DNA of 53,745 bases from Cohaesibacter sp. GTDB lineage: Bacteria; Pseudomonadota; Alphaproteobacteria; Rhizobiales; Cohaesibacteraceae. Under the pieces are notes generated by a model that ran no database searches, was not told the origin of the DNA, and saw only the letters and a program-made list of their open reading frames with translations. The stretch covers positions 67,726-121,470 of the forward strand of contig JAOXSH010000004.1 in the NCBI GenBank assembly GCA_025800145.1, read 5' to 3'. The position numbers and the translations under genes are program-made. This document shows positions 27,809-36,360 of the stretch, one piece after another (positions within the stretch are counted from its first letter, which is position 1; each line of letters begins with the position of its first letter).

Positions 27809-28801
27809 ATGAGCACGTCCTCTTACGGATTTGGTGGCGGAATGTCCGCAAATATCTCAACCACACAGACCACCTCCACGCAGCAAACCGGTCTGACTGC
27901 TGCCCCAAACCCTGCTTCCAATGCGCCGACAGGTCCCTTGATCAAGGACACCAGCACCCAGGACTTCATGACAGATGTCATTGAAGCCTCCAAACACACA
28001 ACCATATTGGTGGATTTTTGGGCTCCATGGTGTGGCCCCTGTAAACAATTGATGCCTTTGCTGGAAAAAACCGTGAACGAAGCCAAAGGTCGGGTCAAAA
28101 TGGTCAAGCTCAATATTGACGATCATCCAGCCATTCCCGGCCAAATGGGCATCCAGTCCGTCCCTGCCGTTCTGGCCTTCAAAGATGGACGGCCTATTGA
28201 TGGCTTTATGGGGGCGCAGCCGGAAAGCAAAATCCGCAGCTTCATCGACAAGGTCGGCGCGGAAGCCACCCCCGATCCACTGGATCAGGCCACAGAACAG
28301 GCAAACGAGCTTCTGGATGAGGGCAATACAGATCAGGCGTTGCAGATTTTTGGAGCCATCTTGCAGCAAAAGCCAGACCATATACCCGCCATCATTGGCC
28401 TCAGCAAAAGCTTTCTGGCTTTGGATGAGCTGGAGCGCGCCCGCGGCGTCTTTGACACTTTGCCAGAAGCAGCACACAAGGAAAAAGACGTGATCGCTCT
28501 CAAAGCAAGCCTTGATCTGGCCGAACAAAGCGCAGATCTGGGTGAAATTGGCGAACTGGAAGCCAAATTGGGCGAAAATCCCGACGACAATCAGGCCCGC
28601 TTTGATCTTGCCATTGCTTTAAATGGCAAAAACAAGCGCGAGGAAGCCGTCGATCATCTGATCATGATCATCAAACGCGATCGGGACTGGCAAGAAGACG
28701 GCGCCCGCAAACAGCTTTTGCAATTCTTTGAAAGCTGGGGCGTGATGGACCCTGCCAGCATTTATGGACGTCGGCAATTGTCTTCTATTCTGTTTTCATG
28801 A
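27809..28801 (+). CDS. Thioredoxin-TPR chaperone-redox protein CnoX-like
   Basis: A 330-residue protein with a low-complexity Thr/Ser/Gln-rich N-terminus (residues 1-45), a thioredoxin domain with DFWAPWCGPCKQL at about residue 72 and IQSVPAVLAFKDG, then a C-terminal TPR-like domain (QANELLDEGNTDQALQIF; NPDDNQARFDLAIALNGKNK). This is the CnoX (YbbN) layout: a holdase that passes clients to GroEL and DnaK and protects them from overoxidation. Unlike E. coli CnoX, which has an SxxC site, this protein keeps a full CGPC, as in Caulobacter, so it probably has reductase activity too. The first 30 residues look unstructured; a later start is possible. Confidence 0.9.
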   Translation: MSTSSYGFGGGMSANISTTQTTSTQQTGLTAAPNPASNAPTGPLIKDTSTQDFMTDVIEASKHTTILVDFWAPWCGPCKQLMPLLEKTVNEAKGRVKMVKLNIDDHPAIPGQMGIQSVPAVLAFKDGRPIDGFMGAQPESKIRSFIDKVGAEATPDPLDQATEQANELLDEGNTDQALQIFGAILQQKPDHIPAIIGLSKSFLALDELERARGVFDTLPEAAHKEKDVIALKASLDLAEQSADLGEIGELEAKLGENPDDNQARFDLAIALNGKNKREEAVDHLIMIIKRDRDWQEDGARKQLLQFFESWGVMDPASIYGRRQLSSILFS

Positions 28802-28887
28802 TCAAAAGCCAGCTCTGAATGACACATAAGAGCTGGCAACACCAAATCGTGAAAAACCATATAATCAAAAAGACCGTATTCTTTCTT

Positions 28888-29028
28888 AGTGCCCGATTTA
28901 AAAGTCTCTTGATGAGATTTTAGGCCGCATATCCGGCCCTCTCCCCCTTTTCAGACTGCCCTAGGGTACCATGACGGGTGATCTGAAAAGGAGGAGAGGG
29001 CTGGCTCAGGACTTTTAAATCAGGCTCT
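28888..29028 (+). repeat. Palindromic repeat family, copy 2 (~141 bp)
   Basis: The same architecture as copy 1: left end AGTGCCCGATTTAAAAGTCT, a small hairpin, a central stem with CCCTCTCC/GGAGAGGG, and right end CTTTTAAATCAGGCTCT. It is 86 bases after the cnoX stop codon and in the same orientation as copy 1. Confidence 0.9.
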
Positions 29029-29100
29029 TATAGAAGAAAGAACAGAGTCTGCATGATTTGCAGGCCCAGATATCAATCACCTCTTTGAAAGGAGACCGTC

Positions 29101-29787
29101 ATGGCACAGGCTGGGAATGTTTTTTATGATAGCCCGCGCGATATTCCGGCGGTTATCCCGCTTTTTCCGTTAGAAGAAGCCCTATTGCTGCCACGCACGC
29201 AAATGCCCCTCAATATTTTTGAAGAGCGCTATATCGCCATGATTGATCATGCCATTCGCAATGACCGCATCATCGGCATCATTCAGCCGCACTCAGAGCA
29301 AGAGCAATCCAAAGAAGAGAATAAGCCGTCAAATCTCTATCCCATCGGCTGCCTTGGTCGCATCTCGGCCTATGGCGAGACCGGTGATGGGCGGGTGCTG
29401 ATCACCTTAACCGGCATCAGCCGTTTTCGCGTCACCAAAGAACTTGAGACAGACACCCCCTATCGATTGGCAGAAATTGACTGTGAAGACTTTACCGAAG
29501 ATCTGATTGAAGGCTTTGGTGAAGATGCAGTGGAACGCAAACAATTGCTCGACGTCTTTCGCTCTTTTCTGGAAGCCAACAATATGGAAGCGGACTGGGA
29601 CAGCGTGGATAAATCTTCCAATGAAATTCTGGTCAATTCCCTCTCCATGATGAGCCCCTATGGCATTGCAGAAAAACAGGCCCTTCTGGAAGCTGAAAGT
29701 CTGGCATTGCGCGCACAAACCCTGATTGCCATCACCGAAATGCATTTGGCAACAGAGAGCGATGCTCCCTCGACAATTCTGCAATGA
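29101..29787 (+). CDS. LON peptidase substrate-binding domain protein
   Basis: A 228-residue protein made of the Lon N-terminal (LAN/substrate-binding) domain without ATPase or protease domains. Visible landmarks are IPLFPLEEALLLPRTQMPL, NIFEERYIAMIDHAI, GCLGRISAYGETGDGRVLIT and the helical C-terminus. The function is unknown. In Alphaproteobacteria it is regularly found with a thioredoxin-TPR gene upstream and a Trm112-like gene downstream, as here. AAAGGAGA is 7 bases upstream of the ATG. Confidence 0.92.
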   Translation: MAQAGNVFYDSPRDIPAVIPLFPLEEALLLPRTQMPLNIFEERYIAMIDHAIRNDRIIGIIQPHSEQEQSKEENKPSNLYPIGCLGRISAYGETGDGRVLITLTGISRFRVTKELETDTPYRLAEIDCEDFTEDLIEGFGEDAVERKQLLDVFRSFLEANNMEADWDSVDKSSNEILVNSLSMMSPYGIAEKQALLEAESLALRAQTLIAITEMHLATESDAPSTILQ

Positions 29788-29839
29788 TCATCTAGCCTCA
29801 CGACCAAAATTGGCAATCTGACGATAAAGGACACCTTCC

Positions 29840-30034
29840 ATGTCTAAGACAAGCAAGACCGGACACATCGATCCCAAATTGCTCGAAATCCTTGTCTGCC
29901 CTTTGACCAAATCCCCATTGGACTATGACGCAGACAAACAGGAATTGATCAGCCAGAAAGCCAAGCTCGCCTATCCCATTCGCGAAGGCGTGCCAATCAT
30001 GCTGCCAGAAGAAGCAAGACAACTGGAAGATTAA
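29840..30034 (+). CDS. Trm112-like protein (YcaR family)
   Basis: A 64-residue protein of the Trm112/YcaR family with [17 protein letters not shown] and [16 protein letters not shown]. The zinc knuckle of eukaryotic Trm112 is reduced to a single cysteine here, as usual in bacteria. Eukaryotic and archaeal members activate methyltransferases of tRNA, rRNA and release factors; a similar partner role is inferred. It is 52 bases downstream of the LON-domain gene and probably co-transcribed. Confidence 0.9.
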   Translation: MSKTSKTGHIDPKLLEILVCPLTKSPLDYDADKQELISQKAKLAYPIREGVPIMLPEEARQLED

Positions 30035-30062
30035 GCTGAATGCAAATACAAAGCTGATAAAG

Positions 30063-30107
30063 AAAAACGGGTCACTGATTATCTCTGATCAATGACCCGT
30101 TTTTTTG
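30063..30107. terminator. Bidirectional terminator
   Basis: AAAAACGGGTCA and TGACCCGTTTTT, with an internal TGAT/ATCA extension, form a long stem between the convergent Trm112-like and ubiH genes. Confidence 0.92.
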
Positions 30108-30125
30108 TTGTGACAAGACACGCTC

Positions 30126-31397
30126 TTACAACATATCACCGCGCAGCAATTTGGGCACATCACCGCGATTGCCCGCTGCCTCTTCAATAAAATAGCGCTT
30201 CAATCCCGGCAAACGATCAACAATGCCAAGGCCAAAATCGCGCGCATGGCGCAAAAGATCGCTTTTGTTGGAGAAAAGCCGGTTCAGCAAATCGCAGGTC
30301 ACCCCCATTTGAACCGTGTCAAACCGCCGCCAGCGCTGATAGCGCTCCAGAACATCCAAAGCGCCAATATCCTGCCCCAAACGCACGGAATCAACCAGAA
30401 CTTCTGCCAAAACGGCAGTATCTTTAAAGCCCAGATTCAACCCCTGCCCGGCAATGGGATGAATGCCATGCGCCGCATCGCCAATCAGCACAAAACGCGG
30501 ATCAATATAGCGGCGCGCCAATGTCATACCCAATGGAAAGCCCTTACGCGGCCCCAACTCTTTCAACGCCCCCAATTGCTTGCCAAACCGGCGCTCTAAC
30601 TCCAGCGAAAAGGTAAAATCATCCATCGCCAACATGCGTTTGGCATCATCTGTGCGCTCATTCCACACAAGAGAGGAGCGATTGCCAGTTAGCGGCAAAA
30701 TGGCAAATGGCCCGGCGGGAAGAAAATGCTCAACGGCCCGGCCCTCATGAGGACGTTCATGCTCCACAGTGGTGACAATGCCCACCTGATCATAGTCCAT
30801 GCGCACCACAGGAATGCCAGCCAGATCACGCAAACGAGAACGCACACCATCTGCCGCCACCAGCAATTTGGCCCCGCATGTCTGACCAGATCCAAGCGTT
30901 ACAAGACTGTGGCTTCCCTCAAGAGCAAAATCCTTGACGCTGTCACAATCCGCGATATCAACACCGGCCTCGCGCGCCGCATCCGCCAAAGCCCCAACCA
31001 TCACACCATTGGGCACCATATAGGCAAAAGGCTCTCCCTCTGTCGTCTCCCCCTCAAAGGTCAGAAAAACCGGCCGCACAGGATCAGACACCTTGCTATC
31101 TGTGACAATCATATCGCGGATAGGCTCACTGAAGGGACGAATATCCTGCCAGACCCCAAGACGATCCAGCATTTTGGTCGCAGCAGAGGCAATGGCTGAA
31201 GCCCGCTCATCCTGACGCAAACGCTCCGAGGGCTGTGGATCCACCACCAAAATGCGCAGCTCGCTGGCCTGCGCAATCGACAAAGCCAGCGACAAGCCAA
31301 CATATCCGCCACCAGCAACAACAATGTCATAATGCTCTTTGATATCACCATTGGTTTGATGATCATCAGAGCTTGCTTTTGATTGGACGTTGGTCAT
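30126..31397 (-). CDS. UbiH/UbiF/COQ6 family FAD-dependent hydroxylase
   Basis: A 423-residue flavin monooxygenase of the UbiH/VisC/COQ6 family, which hydroxylates the ubiquinone ring precursor. The FAD Rossmann motif is DIVVAGGGYVGLSLAL, the DG motif LLVAADGVRSRLR lies mid-protein, and the second FAD motif GDAAHGIHPIAGQGLNLGFKD is near residue 290. Which ring position is hydroxylated cannot be told from sequence. ATG 31397 has AAAGGAA 6 bases upstream; a longer frame from 31439 is less likely. It is divergent from tesB. Confidence 0.92.
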   Translation of the reverse strand: MTNVQSKASSDDHQTNGDIKEHYDIVVAGGGYVGLSLALSIAQASELRILVVDPQPSERLRQDERASAIASAATKMLDRLGVWQDIRPFSEPIRDMIVTDSKVSDPVRPVFLTFEGETTEGEPFAYMVPNGVMVGALADAAREAGVDIADCDSVKDFALEGSHSLVTLGSGQTCGAKLLVAADGVRSRLRDLAGIPVVRMDYDQVGIVTTVEHERPHEGRAVEHFLPAGPFAILPLTGNRSSLVWNERTDDAKRMLAMDDFTFSLELERRFGKQLGALKELGPRKGFPLGMTLARRYIDPRFVLIGDAAHGIHPIAGQGLNLGFKDTAVLAEVLVDSVRLGQDIGALDVLERYQRWRRFDTVQMGVTCDLLNRLFSNKSDLLRHARDFGLGIVDRLPGLKRYFIEEAAGNRGDVPKLLRGDML

Positions 31398-31583
31398 GCG
31401 AAATTCCTTTACCTTCGCGTCAATGTCATGCACAGTCAAAGCACATATTGGCTGATACGCATACAGCCCCCATCAGGACCAAACCATTCATGAGACACTT
31501 GACCATAAAATGGCAGGCCAGCTTGATGTCAGACAGATTATCTGATGATTATGTAACCCACCTTGAAGGACAGCACACCCATT

Positions 31584-32444
31584 ATGTCAGCAGCTGTAGA
31601 TAAACTTCTCACTATTCTTGATTTGGAACCCTTAGAGCATAATCTCTTTCGCGGACGCAGCCCGCAAGATGGCTGGCAACGTGTGTTTGGCGGACAAGTC
31701 ATCGGTCAGGCTCTGGTCGCTGCCTCTCGCACAGTCGCCCCCGATCGAGAGGCCCATAGCCTGCATGGCTATTTCATGCGGCCGGGCGACCCCGCCGTGC
31801 CCATCATTTATGAGGTAGACCGCATTCGCGATGGGCGTTCTTTTGTCACCCGCCGCGTGGTGGCCATCCAGCATGGCAAAGCCATTTTCACCATGGCAGC
31901 CTCTTACCACAAAAAAGAAAAGGGCCTCACCCACCAGATTGATATGCCCGATGTGCCAATGCCCGAAACCCTGCCAGATGAACGCGAGCTGGTGGAAGCC
32001 TTCATGGCCAAAGCGCCCGACAATATAAAAGCCTATTTCAGAAAAGAGCGTCCAATCGAGCTGCGCCCCATCAATATGGAACATTATTGCAGCAGCAAAA
32101 AGTTCGATCCCATTCAGCATATCTGGGTCAGGGTCACCGGATCCTTGCCAGATGATCCTGCCATCCATCGCTGTGCCTTGGCCTATTTGTCCGATATGAC
32201 CTTGCTCGATACCTGCCTCTTTGCCCATGGCCGCTCGGTCTTTAACAAGGATGTCGCCGCGGCCAGCCTGGATCATGCCATGTGGTTTCATGATGATTTT
32301 CGCGCCGATGAATGGCTGCTTTACAGTCAGGACAGCCCGGCTGCCTCTGGTGCCAGAGGTTTTAATCGCGGCTCTCTTTATACCCGCAATGGCAGACTGA
32401 TCGCCTCTGCGGTTCAGGAAGGCCTGATCCGTATTCGCCAATAA
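31584..32444 (+). CDS. tesB: Acyl-CoA thioesterase II
   Basis: TesB hydrolyses medium and long-chain acyl-CoA. The 286-residue protein has two hot-dog domains, like E. coli TesB of the same length. The first carries GQVIGQALVAASRTV and SLHGYFMRPGDP; the second carries ALAYLSDMTLLD with the catalytic Asp, and a C-terminal ASAVQEGLIR with the catalytic Gln. A TTG 21 bases upstream is open but ATG 31584 fits the family start. It ends about 40 bases before a strong terminator. Confidence 0.95.
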   Translation: MSAAVDKLLTILDLEPLEHNLFRGRSPQDGWQRVFGGQVIGQALVAASRTVAPDREAHSLHGYFMRPGDPAVPIIYEVDRIRDGRSFVTRRVVAIQHGKAIFTMAASYHKKEKGLTHQIDMPDVPMPETLPDERELVEAFMAKAPDNIKAYFRKERPIELRPINMEHYCSSKKFDPIQHIWVRVTGSLPDDPAIHRCALAYLSDMTLLDTCLFAHGRSVFNKDVAAASLDHAMWFHDDFRADEWLLYSQDSPAASGARGFNRGSLYTRNGRLIASAVQEGLIRIRQ

Positions 32445-32485
32445 AAGCACCTATATTTTTCTCAACATTTCCCTTACGGAACAAA

Positions 32486-32519
32486 AATCCCGCAAAGCTT
32501 TGCAGTGCGGGATTTTTTG
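32486..32519. terminator. tesB terminator
   Basis: AATCCCGC and GCGGGATT form an 8 bp stem followed by TTTTT. It partly overlaps the inverted repeat proposed as an upstream activator site for glnK. Confidence 0.85.
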
Positions 32520-32566
32520 TGCACATTTTTTGCACTGCACAAAATTAACGCCCATTTTTTAGGCAA
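32515..32566. promoter_or_regulatory. Candidate NtrC-type activator sites upstream of glnK
   Basis: TTTTGTGCA and TGCACAAAA (32515-32544) form a perfect 9 bp inverted repeat, and GCCCATTTTTTAGGC (about 32551-32565) is a second palindrome-like site. Both contain the CATTTTTT core that recurs upstream of amtB2 (34695). They lie about 100-150 bases before the sigma-54 promoter, a normal enhancer distance. NtrC binding is inferred. Confidence 0.5.
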
Positions 32567-32664
32567 TCACAAAGTCAAACCATCATTAGACCAAAGATTT
32601 AAAAAGACCTAAATATCTAAAATTAATTTATATATATCAATATCTTAAAAAATAATTTTCAAAC

Positions 32665-32680
32665 TGGCACAGCTCTTGAA
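32665..32680 (+). promoter_or_regulatory. Sigma-54 promoter of glnK-amtB
   Basis: TGGCACAGCTCTTGAA matches the -24/-12 consensus TGGCAC-N5-TTGC with one change and correct spacing. It lies 92 bases before the glnK start, in a region of low GC. Confidence 0.8.
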
Positions 32681-32771
32681 GTGGAAAGGGGCAACAGGTC
32701 ATTGCCTGATTGTCTCCTTAAGAGACGCTCGGCAATGGCCCCCTTACAACCAAAACAGGGAAAGTCAGGCC

Positions 32772-33110
32772 ATGAAATTCATCACAGCCATCATCAAACC
32801 TTTCAAGCTTGATGCTGTTCGCGATGCCCTTGCCAATGAGGGCGTGGAAGGTGTCACCGTCACCGAAGTCAAAGGCTATGGACGACAGCGCGGCCATACC
32901 GAGATTTATCGCGGCACAGAATATTCTGTCAGCTTCCTGCCAAAACTGAAACTGGAAATTGCCGTCTCTGCCGACAAGGCATCTGGTGCCATTCAGGCCA
33001 TTCGAGAGGCCGCCGCAACCGGCCAGATTGGCGATGGCAAGATTTTTGTCTTCGATCTTGAACATGCGATGCGCATCCGCACCGGAGAAACCGATGCAGA
33101 AGCGCTCTAA
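32772..33110 (+). CDS. glnK: Nitrogen regulatory protein P-II (GlnK)
   Basis: A 112-residue PII signal protein. The T loop has GHTEIYRGTEYSVSF with the uridylylated Tyr51, the B loop has TGQIGDGKIFV, and the C loop has RIRTGETDAEAL. It senses ATP/ADP and 2-oxoglutarate and binds AmtB to block ammonium entry. It is called GlnK rather than GlnB because it lies 53 bases before amtB and behind a sigma-54 promoter. The frame extends 32 codons upstream, but ATG 32772 gives the exact family length. Confidence 0.96.
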   Translation: MKFITAIIKPFKLDAVRDALANEGVEGVTVTEVKGYGRQRGHTEIYRGTEYSVSFLPKLKLEIAVSADKASGAIQAIREAAATGQIGDGKIFVFDLEHAMRIRTGETDAEAL

Positions 33111-33163
33111 CCCCTCCTCCCCTTGATCCGCCTTAATGGCACAAAAACAAAAGATCTTCAGTC

Positions 33164-34492
33164 ATGAAAAAACAGATTATTCCTCTCTTCCTTGGCCTGT
33201 TGGGCCTAATGACCGGGCCGCTTTTGGCCCAAGACACCGCAAGCTCCGAAGCTGTTGCTTATGCCAAGGCCTCTGACATGAGCTATATCCTCAACACCCT
33301 GCTCTTCCTGATTGGCGGCTTTCTGGTGATGTGGATGGCCGCAGGCTTTGCCATGCTCGAAGCAGGCTTGGTGCGCACCAAAAATGTCTCCATGCAATGT
33401 CTGAAAAATATTTCGCTCTTTTCCGTTGCTGGCATCATGTTCTGGCTGGTTGGCTATAATTTGATGTATGACGGGGTCGATGGCGGCTTTATGGGCACCC
33501 CGTTCCCAAAAGACATTCCAGCCCCCGGCGAAGATGCGGGCGATTATGCCGCAGCCTCTGACTGGTTTTTCCAGATGGTCTTTTGTGCCACCACAGCCTC
33601 TATCGTCTCCGGCACGCTGGCAGAGCGCATCAAATTCTGGCCTTTCATCATTTTCACCACCATTCTGACCGGCATTCTTTATCCAATCACCGGTTCTTGG
33701 GAATGGGGTGCAGGCTGGTTGGACGCCAAAGGCTTCTCTGATTTTGCAGGCTCTACCCTTGTCCACTCTGTTGGGGGCTGGGCAGCCTTGGCCGGCGCCC
33801 TGATCCTTGGCGCGCGTAAAGGCAAATATGCAGCAGATGGCCGCGTCATCCCAATGCCCGGCTCCTCCATGCCTTTGGCAACCCTTGGCACATTCATTCT
33901 GTGGCTCGGCTGGTTCGGCTTTAACGGCGCATCCCAGCTAGCAATGGGCACCATTGAAGATGCCTCTTCGATCTCCCGCATCTTTGCCAATACCAACATT
34001 GCCGCAGCCGCTGGCGTGGTTGCCGTCATCATCCTGACCCAGATCCTCTATAAACGCATGGATATTTCCATGGCCCTGAATGGCGCATTGGCTGGTCTTG
34101 TTTCCATTACCGCAGAGCCATTGACACCCAATATGTATCAAGCAGCCCTGATTGGTGCCGTAGGCGGCGTCATTGTGGTCTTTGTTGTGCCATTGCTCGA
34201 CAAGTTAAAAATCGATGATGTTGTCGGAGCCATTCCCGTTCACCTGATTGCCGGTATCTGGGGCACTCTGATCGTTCCATTGACCAATTCAGATGCAACT
34301 TACGGCATTCAGCTTCTGGGCGTCATCGCCATTGGTGCCTTCACATTCATTGCCAGCGGTCTTGTCTGGTATATCCTCAAACTCACCATTGGTATCCGTG
34401 TCTCTGACGCAGAAGAAGCCATGGGACTAGATAAAGTCGAAGTTGGCGTCGAAGCCTATCCAGAATTTGGGCAAGGCAGCGCAAGACTATAG
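33164..34492 (+). CDS. amtB: Ammonium transporter AmtB
   Basis: An ammonium channel of 442 residues with a cleavable-type signal sequence (MKKQIIPLFLGLLGLMTGPLLA) and 11 hydrophobic segments. The two pore histidines are in TLVHSVGGWAALAG and VGAIPVHLIAGIWG. Others are EAGLVRTKN, LAERIKFWPF and the C-terminal tail used by GlnK. It is co-transcribed with glnK, so GlnK control of this pump is likely. A strong terminator follows. Confidence 0.96.
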   Translation: MKKQIIPLFLGLLGLMTGPLLAQDTASSEAVAYAKASDMSYILNTLLFLIGGFLVMWMAAGFAMLEAGLVRTKNVSMQCLKNISLFSVAGIMFWLVGYNLMYDGVDGGFMGTPFPKDIPAPGEDAGDYAAASDWFFQMVFCATTASIVSGTLAERIKFWPFIIFTTILTGILYPITGSWEWGAGWLDAKGFSDFAGSTLVHSVGGWAALAGALILGARKGKYAADGRVIPMPGSSMPLATLGTFILWLGWFGFNGASQLAMGTIEDASSISRIFANTNIAAAAGVVAVIILTQILYKRMDISMALNGALAGLVSITAEPLTPNMYQAALIGAVGGVIVVFVVPLLDKLKIDDVVGAIPVHLIAGIWGTLIVPLTNSDATYGIQLLGVIAIGAFTFIASGLVWYILKLTIGIRVSDAEEAMGLDKVEVGVEAYPEFGQGSARL

Positions 34493-34558
34493 AAAACTAT
34501 AGCGGCGTTCCGGGGGAGTTAATCACCCTCCCCCATGTGCCTTAACCCCAGAGGGGGA

Positions 34559-34594
34559 AGCCAGACAGGATCTCCATATCCTGTCTGGCTTTTT
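34559..34594 (+). terminator. amtB terminator
   Basis: AAGCCAGACAGGAT and ATCCTGTCTGGCTT form a perfect 14 bp stem with a 4-base loop followed by TTT. Confidence 0.93.
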
Positions 34595-34692
34595 ATTGCT
34601 TAGGACGTGTCAGCACAATAAGGCATCACATGCCATGCCCAATTGACACGCAATTGCCTCATATAATGGCTATTTTTTATGCAATAGATTTT

Positions 34693-34708
34693 CTGCACAT
34701 TTTTTAGA
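34693..34708. promoter_or_regulatory. Candidate activator site upstream of second amt gene
   Basis: TGCACATTTTTTAGAC lies about 75 bases before the sigma-54 promoter at 34769 and shares GCACATTTTTT with the region upstream of glnK. This is the only similarity between the two leaders apart from the promoters, which supports a common activator such as NtrC. Confidence 0.45.
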
Positions 34709-34768
34709 CAATTTAACCAGAGCGCTCAAAAGCCCGAAAAAGAGCCAATTTCAAAAAATCTGCCCAAT

Positions 34769-34784
34769 TGGCACGCATCTTGAA
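34769..34784 (+). promoter_or_regulatory. Sigma-54 promoter of second amt gene
   Basis: TGGCACGCATCTTGAA matches the -24/-12 consensus with the same spacing as the glnK promoter. It lies 79 bases before the second amt start codon. A weaker relative at about 34652 has one base too few between the boxes. Confidence 0.82.
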
Positions 34785-34862
34785 AGCAATCATCCCCAAA
34801 TCAGTCAAATCTGCTCAATGAATAGGCATTAAAGGCAGAAAAGCGCGTGAAGGGGAGTATCA

Positions 34863-36089
34863 ATGGAAGGTCATATCACAGGGGCAGATGTCTTTTTTGT
34901 CCTATTGGGAGCAATTCTGGTCTTTGCCATGCATTCTGGCTTTGCCTTTTTAGAAGTCGGCACGGTCCGTCATAAAAATCAGGTCAATGCATTGGTCAAA
35001 ATTCTAGTCGATTTTGCCATTTCAACGATCGTTTATTTCTTCTTCGGCTTTGCCATTGCCTATGGCACCAGCTTCTTTGTCAATGCTTCCGAACTATCAG
35101 GGTCTGGTGCCTCTGGTCTGTTCGAAGCCAAAGGCCTGACGCTAGTGAAATTCTTCTTTCTGACCACGTTTGCCGCAGCCATTCCCGCCATCATTTCCGG
35201 CGGCATTGCAGAACGCATGAAATTTGCCCCGCAATGTTTTGCCACCGTTGCGCTGGTCGGCCTTCTCTATCCGTTTTTCGAAGGCTTGATGTGGGGCGGC
35301 AATTTGGGCTTGCAAGGATGGTTTGAAACCACACTCGGTGCCCCGTTTCATGATTTTGCAGGCTCCATTGTTGTGCATGCCGTTGGCGGCTGGATCGCCC
35401 TTGCCGCCGTCATGCTGCTGGGTGTGCGCATAGGCCGCTATACCAAAGATGGCCGCCCCATCGGTATTCCGCCATCCTCCGTGCCTTGGTTGGCTCTTGG
35501 ATCTTGGTTGCTCTGTGTTGGCTGGTTCGGCTTTAATGTCATGACAGCGCAATCTCTGGAAAGCATTTCCGGCCTTGTCGCCATGAATTCCCTCATGGCA
35601 ATGGTTGGTGGCATTCTGTCCTCTCTTGTCATTGGCCGCAATGATCCAGGCTTCATCCATAACGGTGCCCTGGCTGGCCTCGTGGCTGTCTGTGCCGGAT
35701 CTGACATCATGCATCCAATCGGCTCGCTTTTCGTTGGCAGTGTTGCCGGTGCCATTTTCATCTATGCGTTCAACCTCTCTCAAAACAAACTCAAAATTGA
35801 TGATGTTCTGGGGGTTTGGCCTCTGCATGGCTTATGCGGCCTTTGGGGTGGCATTGCAGCCGGAATTTTTGGCTCACAAGCCCTTGGCGGCCTTGGCGGC
35901 GTTACTTTTGCCTCTCAATTGGTGGGCAGCGTGATGGGCGCAGTCTATGCCTTTGCAGGCGGTTATCTCGTCTATGGCCTTTTAAAAGCAACCATTGGCA
36001 TTCGTCTTTCCAGCGATGACGAACGCATGGGCGCTGATCTGGCCATCCATAAAATCTCTGCCAATCCCGATAGCGACATCATGCGCTAA
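34863..36089 (+). CDS. Second ammonium transporter (Amt family)
   Basis: A 408-residue Amt-family channel, clearly divergent from the first. It has no signal peptide and starts directly with the first membrane helix (GADVFFVLLGAILVFAMHSG). Pore histidines are in VVHAVGGWIALA and VWPLHGLCGLWG. It keeps LEVGTVRHKNQVNALVK and IAERMKFAPQ. AGGGGAG lies just ahead of the ATG. It has its own sigma-54 promoter and no PII gene next to it. Whether it transports or senses ammonium cannot be decided. Confidence 0.93.
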   Translation: MEGHITGADVFFVLLGAILVFAMHSGFAFLEVGTVRHKNQVNALVKILVDFAISTIVYFFFGFAIAYGTSFFVNASELSGSGASGLFEAKGLTLVKFFFLTTFAAAIPAIISGGIAERMKFAPQCFATVALVGLLYPFFEGLMWGGNLGLQGWFETTLGAPFHDFAGSIVVHAVGGWIALAAVMLLGVRIGRYTKDGRPIGIPPSSVPWLALGSWLLCVGWFGFNVMTAQSLESISGLVAMNSLMAMVGGILSSLVIGRNDPGFIHNGALAGLVAVCAGSDIMHPIGSLFVGSVAGAIFIYAFNLSQNKLKIDDVLGVWPLHGLCGLWGGIAAGIFGSQALGGLGGVTFASQLVGSVMGAVYAFAGGYLVYGLLKATIGIRLSSDDERMGADLAIHKISANPDSDIMR

Positions 36090-36161
36090 TCCATAGAGAC
36101 CAGAACAGGAAAACGTATCCCTTATGAGACCTGTGCTGAAATTGCATTATCTATATGATTT

Positions 36162-36308
36162 AGTGCTCGATTTAAAAGTCTCTACATGAGACTTTTAGGA
36201 AGCGGCATATCCAGCCCTCTCCCCTTTTTCAAACCGCCTATGAGGGTACCATGACGGTTGGTCTGAAAAAGGGGAGAGGGCTGGCTCAGGACTTTTAAAT
36301 CAGGCTCT
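36162..36308 (+). repeat. Palindromic repeat family, copy 3 (~147 bp)
   Basis: Left end AGTGCTCGATTTAAAAGTCT with the small hairpin GTCTC-TACAT-GAGAC, a central stem with CCAGCCCTCTCCCCTTTTTC on the left and its complement on the right (one of the longest uninterrupted stems in the window), a GGTACC loop, and right end TTTTAAATCAGGCTCT. It lies 72 bases after the second amt gene in the same orientation as copies 1 and 2. Confidence 0.92.
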
Positions 36309-36360
36309 TACAGGTAAGATCTTTTCGATCCGTCCTCTCACTTTGTGTATGGGGATATTA

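Noticed and set aside
34652..34667. A second sigma-54-like site (TGACACGCAATTGCC) upstream of the second amt gene
   Set aside because: The spacing between the two boxes is one base short and the GG is changed to GA; the site at 34769 is far better.
36140..36165. A dif-like sequence near xerC (GCATTATCTATATGATTTAG)
   Set aside because: The similarity to known dif arms is weak, and the composition shift has the sign of an origin rather than a terminus.
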